Below, one piece after another: positions 60,944 through 64,000 of a DNA stretch of 64,000 bases. The stretch covers positions 1-64,000 of the forward strand of contig NZ_FOSQ01000002.1 of NCBI RefSeq assembly GCF_900114315.1, written 5' to 3'. The stretch comes from Falsiroseomonas stagni DSM 19981 (lineage in GTDB: Bacteria > Pseudomonadota > Alphaproteobacteria > Acetobacterales > Acetobacteraceae). The notes beneath the pieces are model-generated. The model was not told the DNA's origin. It did no database searches and saw nothing but the letters and a program-made list of their open reading frames with translations. The position numbers and the translations under genes are program-made. Position 1 is the first letter of the stretch, and the number at the start of each line of letters is the position of its first letter.

Positions 60944-61891
60944 TTATTCGGCGGCCAGCGGCATCACCTGGCCCGGCAGGCGCCAGCCATACTGCGCATC
61001 GAGGCCCAGCGCCTTCACGATCGCCACGCCCCGCGCCAGGTGGTCCGGCTTCAGCCCCGTCAGCGGCCGCCGCAGATCGCCCGCCGGCAGCCCCACGGCC
61101 TTCATCAGGGACTTCACGGCCACCGGGTTGATGGCGCTGTAGGTGAAGTGCAGCAGCGGCAGCAGCCGGAGGTAGGTCTCCCGGAACACCACGGATTGCT
61201 CCGGCGTCGCCCAGGGCGTGGAAAGCCGCGCCATGCCGGCCGGGTCGATATTGCCCGTCATGTTCGCCGTGCCGTGGCCACCCAGCGACATGGTCGGCAC
61301 GACGAGTCCCAGGTTCGGGCTGTCGCAGCACATGATCGTCGCATCCGGCTGCGCGGCGCAGACCTGCGCCACCTGGCCGACGCGCGTGGTGCTTTCCTTC
61401 AGCACCACGATGTTCGGGTGCTTCATGAGGCGCAGCAGATGGTCCCAATGCAGGTCGGACTTCACCCGCGGCGGGTTGTTGTAGATGCCGATCGGCAGTT
61501 CCACCGCATCGGCGCATTCCGCGAAGAAGGCCTCAATATCGTCCTCCGGCGCGCAGATATAGGCGGGCGCGGCCAGGATCGCGCCATCGGCGCCGGCGGC
61601 TTTCGCGTGCTTCAGATAGGCGATGGTGGCGGCCGTGCTGGTGCCCGTGCAGCCATAGAACATCTTCATCCCGCCCACCTTCATGGCGGCGGTCTTCTCC
61701 ACGATCTCGCGCCGCTCATCCGGCGTCAGCATGGAGACCTCGCCCGTCGATCCCATGATCAGGATGGCGGAGGTGCCGGACCTCGCGTGCCAGTCGATCA
61801 GCGTGCGGAAGCCGCCGAAATCGACGCTGCCATCGGCGTTGAAGGGGGTGATGAGGGCGACGAAGGAACCCTCGATCCGCATCTTGGCCAT
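60944..61891 (-). CDS. Dihydrodipicolinate synthase/N-acetylneuraminate lyase-family aldolase
   Basis: A 315-residue class I aldolase from ATG 61891. FVALITPFNADGSVDFGGFR, GSTGEVSMLTPDERREIVEK, IGIYNNPPRVKSDLHWDHLL (catalytic Tyr) and NIVVLKESTTRVGQVAQ (Schiff-base Lys) define the DapA/NanA superfamily. Being beside Bug receptors and not in a lysine cluster, it is more likely a catabolic pyruvate-forming aldolase than DapA. It follows the cNMP/GGDEF gene in space only; both are minus strand, with this gene upstream and a 9-base gap, so they may be co-transcribed. Confidence 0.85.
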   Translation of the reverse strand: MAKMRIEGSFVALITPFNADGSVDFGGFRTLIDWHARSGTSAILIMGSTGEVSMLTPDERREIVEKTAAMKVGGMKMFYGCTGTSTAATIAYLKHAKAAGADGAILAAPAYICAPEDDIEAFFAECADAVELPIGIYNNPPRVKSDLHWDHLLRLMKHPNIVVLKESTTRVGQVAQVCAAQPDATIMCCDSPNLGLVVPTMSLGGHGTANMTGNIDPAGMARLSTPWATPEQSVVFRETYLRLLPLLHFTYSAINPVAVKSLMKAVGLPAGDLRRPLTGLKPDHLARGVAIVKALGLDAQYGWRLPGQVMPLAAE

Positions 61892-62053
61892 GGGCACACC
61901 TGTGACGTTGGGGCAGCCACGCTAGCAACTCCGCCGGGGCCTGGGTAGGCGGTGCCGAAATCGGTGGCGCGGGGGCGTTTGTTCCTGTTATGTTTCTCCC
62001 CGTCACCACCCCAACCGCGTCCGGCACCCCGCGAAATCGGTGCTAAATGCACC

Positions 62054-62071
62054 TAATCGGCATAATCGGCT
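62054..62071 (+). repeat. Short tandem direct repeat in the Bug-receptor upstream region
   Basis: TAATCGGCA (62054-62062) is followed directly by TAATCGGCT (62063-62071), in an AT-richer stretch about 110 bases ahead of the receptor start. Such tandem 9-mers can be activator or regulator half-sites. The longer word CGAAATCGGTG also occurs twice nearby, at about 61955 and 62032. Confidence 0.4.
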
Positions 62072-62181
62072 TAAACGGGTTAGCGACTTAAATGTCACAC
62101 CCGTCATCTTCCACCCGCGCGCGGGGCTTCCCCTGCCCGCCATCCCGCCGCAATTCTTCCGCGATAGAAGGAGGAATTGTC

Positions 62182-63159
62182 ATGCTCGCCCGCCGATCCC
62201 TGCTGCTCGCCGCCCCCGCTTTGGCGACGATCCCGATCGGTGATCGCGCTTTGGCGCAGTCCTGGCCGTCCCGCCCCATCTCCATCGTCGTCCCCTTCCC
62301 GCCCGGCGGGTCGAACGACCTGCTGGCGCGGCCGCTGGCCGCGAAGCTCCAGCAGGCGCTGGGCGGGCATCCCGTGGTGGTGGAGAACCGGGGCGGCGCC
62401 GGCGGCACGGTCGGCGCGGCGCAGGTGGCGCGCAGCGCGCCGGACGGGCACACGCTGATGTGGGGCCATGTCGGCACGCTGGCCGTGAACCCCTTCATCT
62501 ACCCCAACATTCCCTATGACGTGCTGCGGGATTTCGCCCCCGTCGCGCTGGTCGCGACGCTGCCCGGCGTACTCGCCATCCACCCCTCCGTCCCCGCCCG
62601 CACCACGGCGGAGTTCATCGCGCTCGCCAAGGCGCGGCCCGGCACGCTGGAATATGGCAGCGCCGGCAATGGCAGCGCGTCCCACATCACCATGGCCAGC
62701 TTCTGCGACGCCGCCGGCATCGACCTGATCCATGTGCCCTATCGCGGCAATGGCCCGATGCTGACGGATCTCCTCGCCGGCCGCTTGAAGGTGGCCTTCG
62801 CCGGCGCGCCGGTGGTGCTGCCCGCCGTGCGCGACCGTCTGCTGGTGGCCCTCGGCATGAGCGCCTCCCGCCCCTCCGCCTCCATCCCGGGCATCAACCC
62901 GGTGGCGGAGGCACTGCCGGGCTACGAGATGGTGCAATGGCACGGCCTGGTCGCCCCCGCCGCGACTCCGCCCGCCATCATCGCCCGCATCAACGAAGCG
63001 GTGAACGGCCAGCTCGGCGACCCGGAATTGCAGCAGCGCCTGGTGATGGAAGGCGCGGATGCCGCGCCGCGCACGCCGGACGCCTTCCGGCAGCTCATCG
63101 CCAGCGAATTGGAGCGTTTCCGCGGCCTGATCACGCGCGCGGGCATCCGGGCGGATTGA
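62182..63159 (+). CDS. Bug/TctC-family solute receptor
   Basis: A 325-residue exported receptor. The start at 62182 is fixed by AGGAGG at 62169-62174; an open extension upstream has no signal peptide. Signal LARRSLLLAAPALATIPIGD, then ISIVVPFPPGGSNDLLARPL, VVVENRGGAGGTVGAAQVAR, LEYGSAGNGSASHITMASFC and VPYRGNGPMLTDLLAGRLKV. It is followed 47 bases later by a second receptor of the same family, so the two are probably co-transcribed duplicates with diverged ligands. Confidence 0.93.
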   Translation: MLARRSLLLAAPALATIPIGDRALAQSWPSRPISIVVPFPPGGSNDLLARPLAAKLQQALGGHPVVVENRGGAGGTVGAAQVARSAPDGHTLMWGHVGTLAVNPFIYPNIPYDVLRDFAPVALVATLPGVLAIHPSVPARTTAEFIALAKARPGTLEYGSAGNGSASHITMASFCDAAGIDLIHVPYRGNGPMLTDLLAGRLKVAFAGAPVVLPAVRDRLLVALGMSASRPSASIPGINPVAEALPGYEMVQWHGLVAPAATPPAIIARINEAVNGQLGDPELQQRLVMEGADAAPRTPDAFRQLIASELERFRGLITRAGIRAD

Positions 63160-63206
63160 GCCGCGGGCCCGCCGGTGCTCACATCCCGCGCGACGACAGG
63201 GGAAGA

Positions 63207-64000
63207 ATGATGATCGGACGCAGGTCCTTGATGCTGGCCACCGCCGGGCTGGCCGCCGCCGGCACCGCCCGCGCGCAGGAAGCGCGCGGCCCGGTGCGCG
63301 TGGTGGTGCCCTCCCCGCCCGGCGGGCCGCCGGACCTGATCCTGCGCGCGATCCTGCCGAAGATGTCGGTGGCGCTGGGGCAGACGCTGGTCACCGACAA
63401 CCGCGCCGGCGGCGCCGGGCTGGTCGGCACCGGCTATGTCGCGCGGCAGCCGGCGGATGGGCAGACCTGGCTCTTCACCACGGCCAGCCACACCAACATC
63501 CCGCCCTTCAATGACAATGTGAACTACGACCCGGTGCGGGACTTCACCCATGTGACGCTGGCCGCGCAGAATTTCGGCCAGGCGCTGGTGGTGCATCCCT
63601 CCGTCCCCGCCACCAATTTGGCGGAGCTGGTGGCGCTGGCCAAGGCACGGCCCGGGGCGCTGACCTACGCCAATGCCGGCAACGGCACCGCCAGCCACAT
63701 CCCCGCCGAACTCATGAAGACGATGACGGGCACGGACATCCTCTCCGTCCCCTATCGCGGCGTGGCGGAGGCGACGACGGACCTGCTGGCGGGCCGGATC
63801 GACATGTTCTTCGTCGGCACGCAGATCGCGCTGCAGCATGTGCAGGCCGGGCGGCTGCGCGCCATCGCGCTGACCGGCGCGCGGCGCTGGAAGGGCATGC
63901 CGGACACGCCGACGCTGCAGGAACAGGGGCTGGCGGGCTTCGATGTGGTGAACTGGTTCGGCCTCTGGCTGCCCGCCAACGCCGCCCCCGCCTTGGTCAA
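63207..64000 (+). CDS. Bug/TctC-family solute receptor (3' partial)
   Basis: Open to the window edge, 264 codons visible. The start is ATG 63207 or the adjacent ATG 63210, after GGGGAAG. Signal IGRRSLMLATAGLAAAGTARA, then VRVVVPSPPGGPPDLILRAI, LVTDNRAGGAGLVGTGYVAR, LTYANAGNGTASHIPAELMK and VPYRGVAEATTDLLAGRIDM. The missing end should be about 55-60 residues. Second of a tandem receptor pair. Confidence 0.9.
   Translation, partial: MMIGRRSLMLATAGLAAAGTARAQEARGPVRVVVPSPPGGPPDLILRAILPKMSVALGQTLVTDNRAGGAGLVGTGYVARQPADGQTWLFTTASHTNIPPFNDNVNYDPVRDFTHVTLAAQNFGQALVVHPSVPATNLAELVALAKARPGALTYANAGNGTASHIPAELMKTMTGTDILSVPYRGVAEATTDLLAGRIDMFFVGTQIALQHVQAGRLRAIALTGARRWKGMPDTPTLQEQGLAGFDVVNWFGLWLPANAAPALV

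Overview
The window is a very GC-rich (by eye about 70% G+C), densely coded bacterial chromosome segment, best explained as an alphaproteobacterium of the Acetobacteraceae, Roseomonas-like. This assignment is inferred from: the hisZ-purA pair; the rluD / DUF6476 / DUF2256 neighbourhood; six separate genes for Bug/TctC periplasmic tricarboxylate-type receptors; a Pho regulon with 11-bp-periodic PhoB repeats; a Zur-type operator; and CtrA-like TTAA-N7-TTAA sites. No rRNA, CRISPR array or intact insertion sequence was seen.

Layout. 1-2800: end of a large, less GC-rich secreted cadherin-repeat/RTX protein and a frameshifted recombinase-accessory pseudogene, both lying off the 3' end of a tRNA-Glu(CUC) gene, as at a genomic-island edge. 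2801-9760: tRNA-Glu, DUF2256, DUF6476, rluD, rpoH (with a triplicated 3' end), a LOV hybrid histidine kinase, a VOC enzyme, an MFS exporter and a GNAT acetyltransferase. 9872-16747: purA-hisZ, a secreted intradiol dioxygenase, a lipoprotein, serA-serC. 16899-23759: a Bug receptor, a beta-propeller protein, dgoK-dgoA and a DctPQM TRAP transporter. 23728-29704: a rhodanese and the protocatechuate cluster pcaF-pcaDC(fused)-pcaH-pcaG-pcaB.

29708-39455: a single-domain response regulator; a translationally coupled run (renalase-like FAD oxidoreductase, FMN-binding PNPOx-like protein, DUF3253, DUF1499) followed by an ABC transporter; a polysaccharide deacetylase; an SRPBCC protein; a Zur-controlled DUF1826-COG0523 zinc pair; a YkvA-like protein and a Bug receptor. 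39494-49414: recQ, an OmpA-like lipoprotein, a hypothetical gene, then pstS-pstC-pstA-pstB-phoU-phoB behind a three-unit Pho box, and an STAS / anti-sigma-kinase pair. 49540-64000: a PEP mutase/isocitrate lyase-family enzyme, an autotransporter, a Bug receptor, a fumarylacetoacetase-family hydrolase, FecR plus CHASE2-adenylate cyclase, another Bug receptor, an AT-richer two-gene islet, a cNMP-binding/GGDEF protein, a DapA-family aldolase and a tandem pair of Bug receptors (the last cut by the window edge).

How the genes work together. Aromatic acids go through protocatechuate to beta-ketoadipate by the pca genes. Sugar acids can enter through the TRAP system and be split by DgoK/DgoA. Phosphate and zinc limitation have dedicated regulons. 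The most unusual signalling content is in 55.3-61 kb, where a FecR-coupled adenylate cyclase lies close to a protein joining a cyclic-nucleotide sensor to a diguanylate-cyclase-like domain. Several convergent gene pairs are separated by elaborate palindromic elements.
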